This document shows positions 25,998 through 34,302 of a stretch of 64,000 nucleotides of DNA, piece by piece; position 1 is the first letter of the stretch; every line of letters starts with the position of its first letter. The DNA is from JBBQWZ01 sp043788745 (GTDB taxonomy: Bacteria > Acidobacteriota > Terriglobia > Bryobacterales > Bryobacteraceae), in NCBI GenBank assembly GCA_043788745.1, contig JAYVTO010000310.1:9315-73314 (forward strand). Direction: 5' to 3'. Below the pieces are notes generated by a model. The model ran no database searches, was not told the origin of the DNA, and was given only the letters and a program-made list of their open reading frames with translations. Both the position numbers and the translations under genes were made by a program.

Positions 25998-26536
25998 CCG
26001 CGGCGTTTTACTCCACGCTCCTCGTTTCCCGTACGTCTCATGCGCAGACCGCGTTGCCAGGAGACGTTGGGTCGCCGATCTTCGCCACCGCCGCTGGGAA
26101 GATCGGATCGATCAAGACTCAGAAGCCGGACGCCTCGATTTCCTTTTCGAGGAATTCGAAGCAGCCACCGCGACCGAATTGCCCCCGGCCTCTTGAATTC
26201 CCGCACCACGTCGCGCGCCTGCGGCTTGTATTGAAAAGGATTAGGGCGGGATCCAGCCCGAGGCGCGACCGTAAGGTCACGCGTACTACCCGAACCAGCA
26301 CCGAGAAGGCGCGACCGTAAGGTCACGCGTACTCCAGATCCGGAGGGATGCGCCCTCCAGAAACGGCGGCGAGGGTGGATCATCCGGAGGACGCGCGTAC
26401 TCCATATACACGGAACCCCGACCGTCAGGCAGCGTACGCCACCCACCTATTCTCTGTACAACCGCGAACAGCCTGCCCGTCACCCGTAGCGAGCGGCCCC
26501 CGGGCCAAAGCCCTGCCGATCGCTACACTGGAAGCC
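25998..26536. repeat. Gene-free stretch with two 27-bp direct repeats
   Basis: No convincing gene was found between the transglycosylase and the methyltransferase. Two identical 27-bp copies lie at 26261-26287 and 26307-26333, each containing GCGCGACCGTAAGGTCACGCG minus one end base. A degenerate third copy is at 31220-31246. Fragments of the 'ACCGCGAAC ... GAGCGG' repeat occur near 26460-26500. A frame runs into the methyltransferase from 26348 but covers these repeats, so it is not taken as coding. Confidence 0.75.
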
Positions 26537-27382
26537 ATGAGCCAAATCTCCGCTGCCTCTGATTGGGCCACCGTGCGTGGTGATAAGTGGCGCTCCCACT
26601 CTGCTGGTATGGAAGCGATGCTGCAGCCCGTCGACGAACCGCTTATCCGCGCGCTGCGTCTGGACGCTGCGTACAGGATCGCCGACGTCGGATGCGGCAC
26701 GGGCGGTGCGACGCTCGAGATTCTGCGCCAAGCGCCCAAGAGCAGCGTCGTTCACGGCTTCGATCTCTCGCCTGCCTTGATCGAAGTAGCTCTTACTCGC
26801 ATGCCATCGGGCGACGACGCCATCGCGTTCAAGCTGGCGAATATGGTGACCGCTGCCGCGCCGGAGCTGCTTTATCAGCGGCTGGTCTCCCGCTTCGGCA
26901 TCATGTTCTTCAACGACGCTCCCGCAGCCTTTCGCAACCTCGCCGCGTGGCTCGCGCCGGGCGGACGATTCGCCTTCGCCGCCTGGGGTCCGCTCGCCGA
27001 AAACCTGTGGATGACCACCGTACACCAAGTGGCTGCCGACTTCATCGAACTGCCGAAGACCGATCCCGAGGCGCCGGGGCCATTTCGCTATGCCGATCCC
27101 GCGAAGTTGCTCGCGCTTCTAGAAAGCTCCGGCTTTTCGGAACTCGCCATAGGCGACTGGCGAGGGACGCTGCCCGTCGGCGGCGCACTGCCGGCGGCGC
27201 AGGCAGCAAGTTTTGCCCTTTCCGCTTTTTCCTCCTTCGGTGAACAACTCGCTGAAGCCGGCGACAACGCTCTCAACGACGCTCGGCAATCGCTGACCGA
27301 ACGCTTTCTGCTCCACGAAAACAACGGCGCCGTTCGTTTGGAAGCATCCGTCCACATCTTCACCGGTACGCGCGTGTCCTAA
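26537..27382 (+). CDS. Class I SAM-dependent methyltransferase
   Basis: The 281-residue protein has a Methyltransf_11/25-type Rossmann core: IADVGCGTGGATLEIL (SAM site), VHGFDLSPALIEVA, FGIMFFNDAPAAFRNL and LAPGGRFAFAAWG. The C-terminal half, with a variable substrate cap, gives no clear substrate. ATG 26537 is chosen because it precedes the conserved WATVRGDKWRSHS opening and because upstream DNA is repeat material. No partner genes lie nearby. Confidence 0.88.
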   Translation: MSQISAASDWATVRGDKWRSHSAGMEAMLQPVDEPLIRALRLDAAYRIADVGCGTGGATLEILRQAPKSSVVHGFDLSPALIEVALTRMPSGDDAIAFKLANMVTAAAPELLYQRLVSRFGIMFFNDAPAAFRNLAAWLAPGGRFAFAAWGPLAENLWMTTVHQVAADFIELPKTDPEAPGPFRYADPAKLLALLESSGFSELAIGDWRGTLPVGGALPAAQAASFALSAFSSFGEQLAEAGDNALNDARQSLTERFLLHENNGAVRLEASVHIFTGTRVS

Positions 27383-28072
27383 CGAAGTTCGCCTGTAGGC
27401 CGAAGCAGCCCAGCAAAGAACCGCGAACGAAGTGAGCGGACGCCCGCCGCGCGTCATGACCGCCAGAAACCAGCACGTCACGCCAATGCGCACGACTAAA
27501 AGCGCCAAATCCGAGCCGCGACCAAAGCGGCCCGAAGGGCCGCGTCGGGAGCGGATTCACGCCGTGCCCGGATCAACTGCGAAGTAAGCGGTCCTCAGCG
27601 TCGGCCCCAAGCTCAGACACCAAAATTCAATCACGTACAAGGTGGTTCATGGAGCCTGAGCGGACGCGTCGGCGCGTCATGTTCGCCAGAAACCAGTTGG
27701 GAGCAGCAGTAACAAAGATCTCCGCATGAGGCCCTGCGAGCGGATGCCATAACCCCGCTCTGAAGGGCGGGGATAACCCAGGGGATAACCCCGCCCTTCA
27801 GGGCGGGGATGCTATTGCGAAAGCGCCAAATCCGAGCCGCGATCAAAGCCGGGAGCGGATTCACGCCGTGCACAGATCAACTGCGAAGTAAGCGCCCGCG
27901 CCGCTAGGCGGCCACCGGACTGAATATCTTACAAGGTGGTTTCTGGCGCGTGCGCGGCCCTCAACAATACCGGCGGCGCGGGATAACCCAGGGGCGCGCC
28001 GATTCTCCTGAGGTTCTTACCGCCGTCATTCAAGTCCGCCGTAAGACCACACACCGGAGGCCGCTACCACGC
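27383..28072. repeat. Mosaic repeat block with REP-like palindromes
   Basis: This 690-bp stretch has no gene. It holds two related units. GCGTCATGACCGCCAGAAAC at 27451 recurs at 27674 with two changes. AGCGCCAAATCCGAGCCGCG at 27501 recurs at 27822, where the copy lacks the palindrome CGGCCCGAAGGGCCG. Between them are two GGGCGGGG-type hairpins (ACCCCGCCCTTCAGGGCGGGG style, 27755-27810). An inverted, rearranged copy lies at about 36640-37000. No transposase is present, so these look like small non-autonomous repeats. Confidence 0.8.
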
Positions 28073-28104
28073 AAAAAGGGGCTCCGGTTTCCCGGAGCCC
28101 CTTT
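28073..28104 (-). terminator. Rho-independent terminator of the TonB-dependent receptor gene
   Basis: AAAGGGGCTCCGG (28075-28087) pairs perfectly with 28092-28104 around a 4-nt loop. On the minus strand it is followed by a T run. It lies 23 bp after the stop at 28127, a normal spacing, and survives although the receptor gene is broken. Confidence 0.9.
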
Positions 28105-28126
28105 CTTCAAACAACTGCTCTTCGAT

Positions 28127-29680
28127 TTAGAAGATCAGGCGCACGCCGAGACGAATCTCGCGAATGGCCTGAAACAGCGTCGGACGGGTGTAGATGGGGT
28201 TGTACTTCGGCCCAGCTGCTACCGGCTTTGCCGCCGTCGATCCGCCAATGCCCGGAGCATACAAATTCTGCGGGTTGACGAAGTCGCTCAGTTTGTAGCC
28301 GGCGAAGAATGCTTTCACCGGTAACACTCCTTCGCTGATCGCTCCGTTGCGGTTGATCTGCTGTGAGAAGTTCGTCGGTGTCGCCTGGTTAAACAGGTTG
28401 GTTGCGTTCGCTTCCATGCGTACCTTGAAGCGATCCGAAACCGTCACGGTGTGCGAGATGCCGAGATCGGTCTGCGTCAACACGGGTGTGCGCCCGAGAT
28501 CGCCGCGGCCATTCGGATAGGTCGGTGCCAACTGGTAGATCACCGAGGTCGACAACGGCGTACCGCTCCAGGCATTCTGCGTCAAGCCGAACGTGGTCTG
28601 TCCAGCCATCCACTTCAGGTCGTAGGAGGCGAACAGCTTGAACGTGTGCGGCCGATCGGTCGCCCGGCGGCCAAACACATTCTGCTGGCTGCCGCTGGCG
28701 TCGAAGTAGTAGTACGGCAAATCGAACGCGCGATCGTTGTTCGGGTTCGAGCGGCCGTTTTCATCAGAGTTTGCCAGGCCGGCATAGTTGCCGTACAGGC
28801 GGCTCCAAATGTAGGACGTGTTCAACATCAGGTTGTTCATCACGCGTCCGCGAACGCTGAATTCCACAGCGTCGTAGTCACGGGTGGCCTGCGGAACCAG
28901 GAATTCCTTCCCGTTTGGCGTCTTCGCTCCGAAGTCGCTCTTCACGTTGCGCGTGAGGCCGCGGCCCGGGTTGCCGATCAGGTAGACTTCGGTGTCGTCT
29001 TTGTCGAGCACGCCGATGTCGTCAATCGAGTTCACCAGGCGCTTGCGCGTGTAGCGGACTCCGGCGACCAGCCGGTTGGACAACTGGTGGTCCAACGTCA
29101 TGTAGAATTCCCGCGTGTGGTACGGCTTCAGATCGGGATCGTTCCCCAAGATGACGCCTTGCGCATCGATGTCGACGGTGCGGTTGTCGTAGTTGATGAT
29201 TTCTTTGCCGAGAACGCCGGGGTTGACTTTCGACAAGCTGGAGACAGCCGGGCTGTTCAGTTCGTAAACATGGCTGACCCAGAACTCACCGCCAAACGAA
29301 CCGCGCGCGAGGTTGAACTTCATCACGTCGTAGTAGTCTGAATAGCCCGTGCTGAGCTTCCACTTGCCGTCGCCCAGAACGTCCCAGGCGAGGCCGAGAC
29401 GCGGCGCGATCTTCTCGCCCCAGCCGAAGTTAACCGGTTTGCGAATCTGCACGCCTGCCTGCACGGCCTTGTACGGCGGCAGGAATTCGTTTTCAAAGCG
29501 CACGCCCAGGTTGAGCGTGACACGCGAATGGATGCGCCAGCCATCCTGGACGTAGAAGCCCTGGTTGCGGCCGTTCACCTTCGAGACACGTTCACCTTCG
29601 AGAGCAGCCGGACGCCGTCCTGCCAGATATAATAGCCGTACGTGCCGGTCCGCTTGTTGATGCTGCCGCGCGTGAATTGG
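28127..29680 (-). pseudogene. Oar-like TonB-dependent receptor, 5'-truncated and frameshifted
   Basis: The last 483 codons encode a C-terminal beta-barrel: NQGFYVQDGWRIHSRVTLNLGVRFE, the periodic aromatic beta strands, FKVRMEANATNLFNQ and the terminal REIRLGVRLIF. That is about half of a normal Oar-like receptor. The carboxypeptidase-like domain and plug are missing. In front of it the frame shifts at a 17-bp tandem duplication: GTTCACCTTCGAGA occurs at 29573-29586 and again at 29590-29603. Removing one copy joins GYYIWQDGVRLLSKV to NGRNQGFYV in one frame. Coding similarity ends near the palindrome at 29681-29700. The intact gene would have taken up large ligands through the outer membrane. 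Confidence 0.85.
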
Positions 29681-29700
29681 TCACCCCGATATTGGGGCGA
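29681..29700. repeat. Near-perfect palindrome at the truncation point of the receptor gene
   Basis: TCACCCCGATATTGGGGCGA is a 20-bp near-palindrome. It sits where the receptor reading frame loses similarity and AT-richer DNA begins. It could be the scar or terminal repeat of a lost mobile element, but no transposase is visible. Confidence 0.4.
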
Positions 29701-29790
29701 AAGTTGTCGAATTGCGCTCAAAAATCATCTTACCGTCATCAGCGGCATGCTAAATGTCGTTTGAGTAGTGTGTTAGGTAACATAAGCTGC

Positions 29791-31119
29791 TCAACGTACT
29801 AAATGAAACTGCGTCTGCCGCCGCAGAATCCAACTCATTCTTCCCTGCTCATCGAGCATCGCGTCCTCTTCCTGCCCGATGAACACTTCGCGCCCACCCC
29901 ACTCCGGCACCGGAGTCCGGACTGACAACTCGATCGAGAACCACGACCCCGGAATCAGGGTCGTGTCGCCGCGTCCCGGAACGCCTTCCTGCCGATCCCA
30001 CAAACCAATCAGCGGACCCGCCCCATGCCCGTGATCGCCAATCGGATGCGTGTACACCGAGCCCTTGATTCCCTCCGCACGCATGGCGGCGAGCGTATCC
30101 GCCAGCACCTGATTCCCGCTGCGCCCCGGCTTCATCCGCTCGAGCAGCAAGTCCTGTAAGCGGTTCGATTGCGCCAACGCCTTCTTCAAACCCGCCGGAG
30201 GCTCCGTCTCGCCTTCGCGCAACACGTAACCCATGTGCTGCGTATCCGTGCTCAGCCGCAGCCCGACGATCCCGAAGTCGACGTGCAATGCATCGCCGCG
30301 TTCAATCACCACGGCGTCGTCTTCGGAGAGCATGTTGACGTCCGCCTTCGTCGCCTTCTCGACGCGCACGCTCGGATGGAACCAGGTGCCGAGACCACGA
30401 TCCGCCACCTGCTGCCGCAACCACCACACCACATCCTGATTAGTCGTCTTGCCCGGCTTGACGACTTCATTCGAAAAGGCCCGCGCGATGAGCGCATGCA
30501 CAATCTCGGTCATTTGCTTATAAATCGGCAGCATCTCCGGTATCCGCGTCTCGATATACTCGAGCGCCAGATTCTCCGCGCGCACCAGCCGCTTCTGATG
30601 TTCGGGTCCGAGCGTGGTCTCGAGCTTGTCGCGCTCCGCCGCCGAAAGCCCGTCGGAGAAGGCGTGATTGGCCGAAACGTTGATCGCGATCGTGGCCGGC
30701 CGCCGCTGATCGACAAGCTTCCGCAACAGGGCCCATTGCCCCTCGCCGTAGATCTCGCGGCCTTCGACCTCCGGATCGCGATACACGGTATACAGCCCGC
30801 CATTCGAACCTCCGCCCAGCGCCAGACGCTCCACGCCCTTCCCTTCGCCGCGATCGTGGAAGACGAGAATCGTGCGCCGTCGTGCGGCAAACACGGTTGG
30901 CGAGACCAACGACAAGAACGCTGGATCCTCGTTGTACTCGCGGCAGATCACCAGCCACATCTCGATGCCGTGCTTCCGCATCAGCTTCGGCAGCACGCGC
31001 TCCAACCGCATCTTCAACCACTCTTGTTGGATCGCCGCCTGCTCGCGCACCGGCGGCAGTTTCGGTTCGGCGGCGAAAGCCGCGCTGGCAAGCGCAATCG
31101 ACAGCAACAAAGTCCGCAT
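29791..31119 (-). CDS. Secreted M24-family metallopeptidase (Xaa-Pro aminopeptidase-like)
   Basis: The 442-residue protein has a signal peptide (MRTLLLSIALASAAFAAEP). The C-terminal pita-bread domain has the expected metal ligands: Asp in LHVDFGIVGLRLSTDTQ (two Asp), His in THPIGDHGHGAGP, and Glu in WFSIELSVRTP and QEEDAML. The N-terminal domain (IEMWLVICREYNEDP) matches the creatinase-like fold. Such enzymes cleave N-terminal residues before proline; substrate here is unknown. ATG 31119 is chosen because it opens the signal peptide, while the longer frame runs into repeat DNA at 31220-31246. Confidence 0.88.
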   Translation of the reverse strand: MRTLLLSIALASAAFAAEPKLPPVREQAAIQQEWLKMRLERVLPKLMRKHGIEMWLVICREYNEDPAFLSLVSPTVFAARRRTILVFHDRGEGKGVERLALGGGSNGGLYTVYRDPEVEGREIYGEGQWALLRKLVDQRRPATIAINVSANHAFSDGLSAAERDKLETTLGPEHQKRLVRAENLALEYIETRIPEMLPIYKQMTEIVHALIARAFSNEVVKPGKTTNQDVVWWLRQQVADRGLGTWFHPSVRVEKATKADVNMLSEDDAVVIERGDALHVDFGIVGLRLSTDTQHMGYVLREGETEPPAGLKKALAQSNRLQDLLLERMKPGRSGNQVLADTLAAMRAEGIKGSVYTHPIGDHGHGAGPLIGLWDRQEGVPGRGDTTLIPGSWFSIELSVRTPVPEWGGREVFIGQEEDAMLDEQGRMSWILRRQTQFHLVR

Positions 31120-31219
31120 ATTCCGGCATTTTCGCACGCCCGGTTCCCGCTCCGCCGCAATCGTAGCTGAGCGCCCCCCCCGACACGAAGAACCGCGAAC
31201 GTGAGTGAGCGGGCCCCCG

Positions 31220-31246
31220 AGGCGCGACCGTAAGGTGGCGCGTACT
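31220..31246. repeat. Degenerate third copy of the 27-bp repeat
   Basis: This copy matches the pair at 26261-26333 except for GGTGGCGCG in place of GGTCACGCG. It lies upstream of the M24 peptidase gene, next to an ACCGCGAACGTGAGTGAGCGG repeat fragment. Confidence 0.75.
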
Positions 31247-31321
31247 AAATTCTGCACGGAACCTCCCCCAACAACTCCGCCGGAGCACCGAGAGTGCGAT
31301 TCCTCTCAATCAATATCAGAA

Positions 31322-31548
31322 ATGGAGCAAGATATGGCGCACTTTAATTCGAAACGAGAGAAGCGTTCGCGAGCGGAAATCAATCGCGCCAACGCCCAGC
31401 ACTCCGCCGGACCGCGTCGCGATTCAACGCGCACACGCACGGCCTGTGCGCCCTGACGCTCATCCTGCCCGAATCGGACCAGGACAGCGCCCGCTCGTTG
31501 AATGGACGCTCTTGCTCCGCGCTCGCCCATGCTACAATTTGGGTCTAA
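31322..31548 (+). pseudogene. Frameshifted, truncated relic of an 'ANAQHS-GP...NAxxHGL' family gene
   Basis: From ATG 31322 (or 31334) the frame gives RAEINRANAQHSAGPRR and then leaves the family pattern, stopping at 31456. The neighbouring frame gives RFNAHTHGLCALTLILPESD, the continuation expected for the family, and stops at 31548. A short stretch between (usually like T-x-E-G-K-x-x-S) is missing, as is the rest of the usual protein of about 200 residues. The family, common in Acidobacteria and other soil phyla, has no known function. The relic ends two bases before the protease start. Confidence 0.65.
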
Positions 31549-31549
31549 T

Positions 31550-33568
31550 ATGCATCCTCTGTTTCGATTCTGTATTGTGAGCCTCCTGGCGTTGACCGGG
31601 CTTTTGGCTCAGAGCGATTACACCTTTTCCGATGGCGGCCGGAAGTCCGCCTACGTGTTGTCGCAAGATGAAGTGTTTAGCAGCACGGCCGCTGTGAATT
31701 CCGCACGCGGCGTTTCCTCCTGGGGCGGCGGCAAGCTTTTCCAGCTCGATTCGCCCCGAGCGGTAAACAAGCTACGCGCGGCCCGATCGAACCGGAGCGG
31801 CATTATTCCGGTCTTCTACGACAAGTCTAACCTGCCCTCGGCGGAGATACTCGCCGCCTTGACCCCCGCCGAACGGGCCAAGCGCAAGGACGGCGCTCGC
31901 CGTCTGATGACGGCAAAACTGCTGGTCCATATGGATGCGGCCCGTTACAACGAACTCGCTGCCACCCAGCCCACTGCCGCCGAGGCGAGCCTGCTCAAAG
32001 GCTGGATGTTGGTGGCGTATCCGGACGCCTTCGCCGCACTGGATGCGGTTGATTGGATGCTGAAGCAAGGCGGATGGGAGTTCACTCCCGTGTTCGCTCG
32101 CGAAGCGTTCGTGCGCCAAGCATTGAAGCGCGAGGTAAGCGATCCGCTCTACCCCAAGCAATGGCATCTCGACGACAAATCCCCCTTCAACATCGGCATG
32201 AAGAATGCCTGGGATCAGGTTACGGGGAAGGGAATTAACATGGCCATCGTCGACGACGCCCTCGAAATCAAGCACGAGGATTTTACGAACGCCTACCCGC
32301 TCGAAACGAACTATCACCGCAATTTCAAGGCAGACGGCGCGCCCAACGACCCTTCGCCGATGACCGCGAAGGAGAATCATGGCACCTATTGTGGCGGGCT
32401 GGCCGCCGCGGCCGGTTTCAACAATACCGGCGTTACGGGCGTAGCTCCGGAAGTCCGGGTGATGGGCCTGCGTTTTGTGGGCGGCGTGGTTTCCGAGGAA
32501 GCGGCAGGGCTGGCCCTGGCGTGGCAGCCGGAAGGCATCATCACCCACGTCTCCAGCAATAGTTGGGGTCCGTCCGATGACGGCAAAGACGACGGCCGCG
32601 TGAGTGCCCTGCATTTGGCGGGTATCGAGAAAGGCGCGACAACCAACCGCGACGGCTTAGGCACCGTTTACTCCATCTCTTGTGGCAACGGTCGCGATGA
32701 CGGCGACGATGCGAGCTACGACGCCGCCTCCGGCAGCCGTTTTGGCATCGCCGTGGCCGCGGTGGGACGCGATGGAAAGCAGAGTTCCTACTCCGAAAGT
32801 GGTATTTCGGTGGCCATCGCCGCGTTTGGCGGCGAGTTCCAACCGCCGACGGTGTTGTGGAGCACCAACGTTTCTGGTGAGGAGGCTTTCAAGAACAAGG
32901 CCGCGAGCTTTCCGACTACCGAAGCGCCGATCAACTACACCGACGCGGGGAACGGCACCTCCGCCGCGGCGCCCCAGGTGTCTGGAGCAGTGGCGTTGCT
33001 TCTCGAGAAGAATCCCAAGCTCAACTATCGCGACGTCAAGGAGATCCTGATGAAGTCCGCGAGCCGGGAAGGGCTGCAAGGCACGGACAAGTTTGTGGTC
33101 AATAAGGGCGGTTTCTTCTTTAGCAACGCCTTCGGTGCCGGCCTTCTTAACGTGGCTGCGGCTTTGGAACTTGCCACGGACTGGAAGGTCGCTGGTCCCC
33201 TGGTGAACGCGGAAGTGTCCGGCACCGGCGAGGCCATCCCCGATGACGGGAAACTCGTAGAGGTTTCTTTCGCCCTGCCGGATGCCAAAATCCGCGTGGA
33301 GCATGTCGAAGTGACTGTCACAGTGAAGCATGCCAAGCGGGGCGATTTGTCCTTCGGAATCATGTCCCCGAGTGGATATCTCGCTGTCGCGGCCAACCGG
33401 CCGAAGGACGACAACGCAGACTTCACCGACTATATTTTCACCACTCCGCACTTCTGGGGCGAATCGGCGGCTGGAACTTGGAAGCTCATAGTATCCGATC
33501 TACGCGCCAATGGAACGGCAGGTTCCTTGGGAGCGGTGAAGCTCAAGGTTTACGGTACTGCTGAGTAA
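31550..33568 (+). CDS. Kexin-like S8 serine protease with P domain
   Basis: The 672-residue protein has a signal peptide (MHPLFRFCIVSLLALTGLLAQ) and a propeptide-like region to about residue 190. The S8 triad appears intact: Asp in MAIVDDALEIKHEDF, His in NHGTYCGGLAAAA, and Ser in GNGTSAAAPQVSGAVALLLE. The VDD and HEDF forms are those of the kexin/furin branch. The last 135 residues form a P domain (VEHVEVTVTVKHAKRGDLSF ... GTWKLIVSD), as in proprotein convertases. A TACAAT box lies 13 bp before the ATG, so the leader may be very short. ATG 31550 opens the signal peptide. Confidence 0.92.
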   Translation: MHPLFRFCIVSLLALTGLLAQSDYTFSDGGRKSAYVLSQDEVFSSTAAVNSARGVSSWGGGKLFQLDSPRAVNKLRAARSNRSGIIPVFYDKSNLPSAEILAALTPAERAKRKDGARRLMTAKLLVHMDAARYNELAATQPTAAEASLLKGWMLVAYPDAFAALDAVDWMLKQGGWEFTPVFAREAFVRQALKREVSDPLYPKQWHLDDKSPFNIGMKNAWDQVTGKGINMAIVDDALEIKHEDFTNAYPLETNYHRNFKADGAPNDPSPMTAKENHGTYCGGLAAAAGFNNTGVTGVAPEVRVMGLRFVGGVVSEEAAGLALAWQPEGIITHVSSNSWGPSDDGKDDGRVSALHLAGIEKGATTNRDGLGTVYSISCGNGRDDGDDASYDAASGSRFGIAVAAVGRDGKQSSYSESGISVAIAAFGGEFQPPTVLWSTNVSGEEAFKNKAASFPTTEAPINYTDAGNGTSAAAPQVSGAVALLLEKNPKLNYRDVKEILMKSASREGLQGTDKFVVNKGGFFFSNAFGAGLLNVAAALELATDWKVAGPLVNAEVSGTGEAIPDDGKLVEVSFALPDAKIRVEHVEVTVTVKHAKRGDLSFGIMSPSGYLAVAANRPKDDNADFTDYIFTTPHFWGESAAGTWKLIVSDLRANGTAGSLGAVKLKVYGTAE

Positions 33569-33585
33569 GCAGCGCTGGAGTCCAT

Positions 33586-33640
33586 AAACAGAGCGGAGGC
33601 CGCGGGGAGAATATCCCTCGCTGCCTCCTCCTGTTTGTTG
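33586..33640 (+). terminator. Terminator of the kexin-like protease gene
   Basis: AAACAG...GGAGGC...GCG...GGA pairs with TCC...CGC...GCCTCC...CTGTTT in a long imperfect stem, followed by GTTGTTG. It begins 18 bp after the stop. The stem is strong, while the T tract is modest. Confidence 0.65.
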
Positions 33641-33696
33641 CCACAGGGGAAATTGATGCCTGGAAATCCTGGAGAGATTCCCTCTACCAACGTATC

Positions 33697-34251
33697 TCAA
33701 AAAAAGCGCGGCTGAATCAGACCGTCCTTCAAGCCAGCCCGCGACAACTCGATGATCTGGTCGATGGCAGTCGGGATCGCGTTTAGCCGCGCGATGTAGT
33801 TCCGGTAGTCTTCGACCGTCGCAAACGGAGCAACCGTCGAAAGCTGGGGGAAGATCAGATGCGCTCCATGCAACTGGTCGAGCGGCATCTCGTAGTTCTT
33901 GAGCCGGACGGACTCCAGTTGATCGCTCAGCGTCTGCGTCAACAACGGATGATCGAGCAGATCGGCGGCAGGCAGACCCGCCGGGTCAATCGCCTTCACG
34001 CGATCAAGCAATGCCGCGGCATCTTTCCGCGAAGCCTCGACGTGTGCGAGCGAGAAATCGGACAACTTGCCGTTGTACTTGTTCTCGCCGAGCGAGGTCG
34101 CCGACTCCGGGCTCTCGCGGAGGAAGAAGGCCCAATAGTCGTCGGCAATGGCGCGCAGACTCTTCTGCCGCGCCAAAACATCAGGTTTCGGCGCGGAACA
34201 AGTGGCCAGCACGATCGCCGTGCAGGCCAACAGCAGTTTCGATTTCGTCAT
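33697..34251 (-). pseudogene. DUF885 family gene, N-terminal third only
   Basis: The 184-residue frame has a lipoprotein-type signal (MTKSKLLLACTAIVLATCSAP, with a Cys at the cleavage site) and the typical DUF885 opening: DDYWAFFLRESPESATSLGEN, LPLDQLHG-like MPLDQLHGAH, FPQLSTVAPF, and GLKDGLIQPRF. The family normally has about 550-600 residues, with a zinc-peptidase-like HExxH region in the part missing here. The frame stops at a TGA after a run of seven T. Nothing of the remainder is seen before the protease gene. It is either a degraded gene or a short secreted remnant. Confidence 0.75.
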
Positions 34252-34302
34252 CTAGAAAGGATTTTCGCACGGCGGGCCGACGCGAGCAGTCATGCAAGGG
34301 GC

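Noticed and set aside
26261..26333. CRISPR-like direct repeats
   Set aside because: Only two copies with a 19-bp spacer, no cas genes, and the same element is found singly elsewhere. It fits a dispersed palindromic repeat.
26348..26536. N-terminal extension of the methyltransferase
   Set aside because: It covers repeat DNA. The protein core begins at ATG 26537 with a conserved opening.
33697..33720. Programmed frameshift at the seven-T run in the DUF885 gene
   Set aside because: Neither alternative frame continues the family beyond the T run, so slippage would not restore a longer protein.
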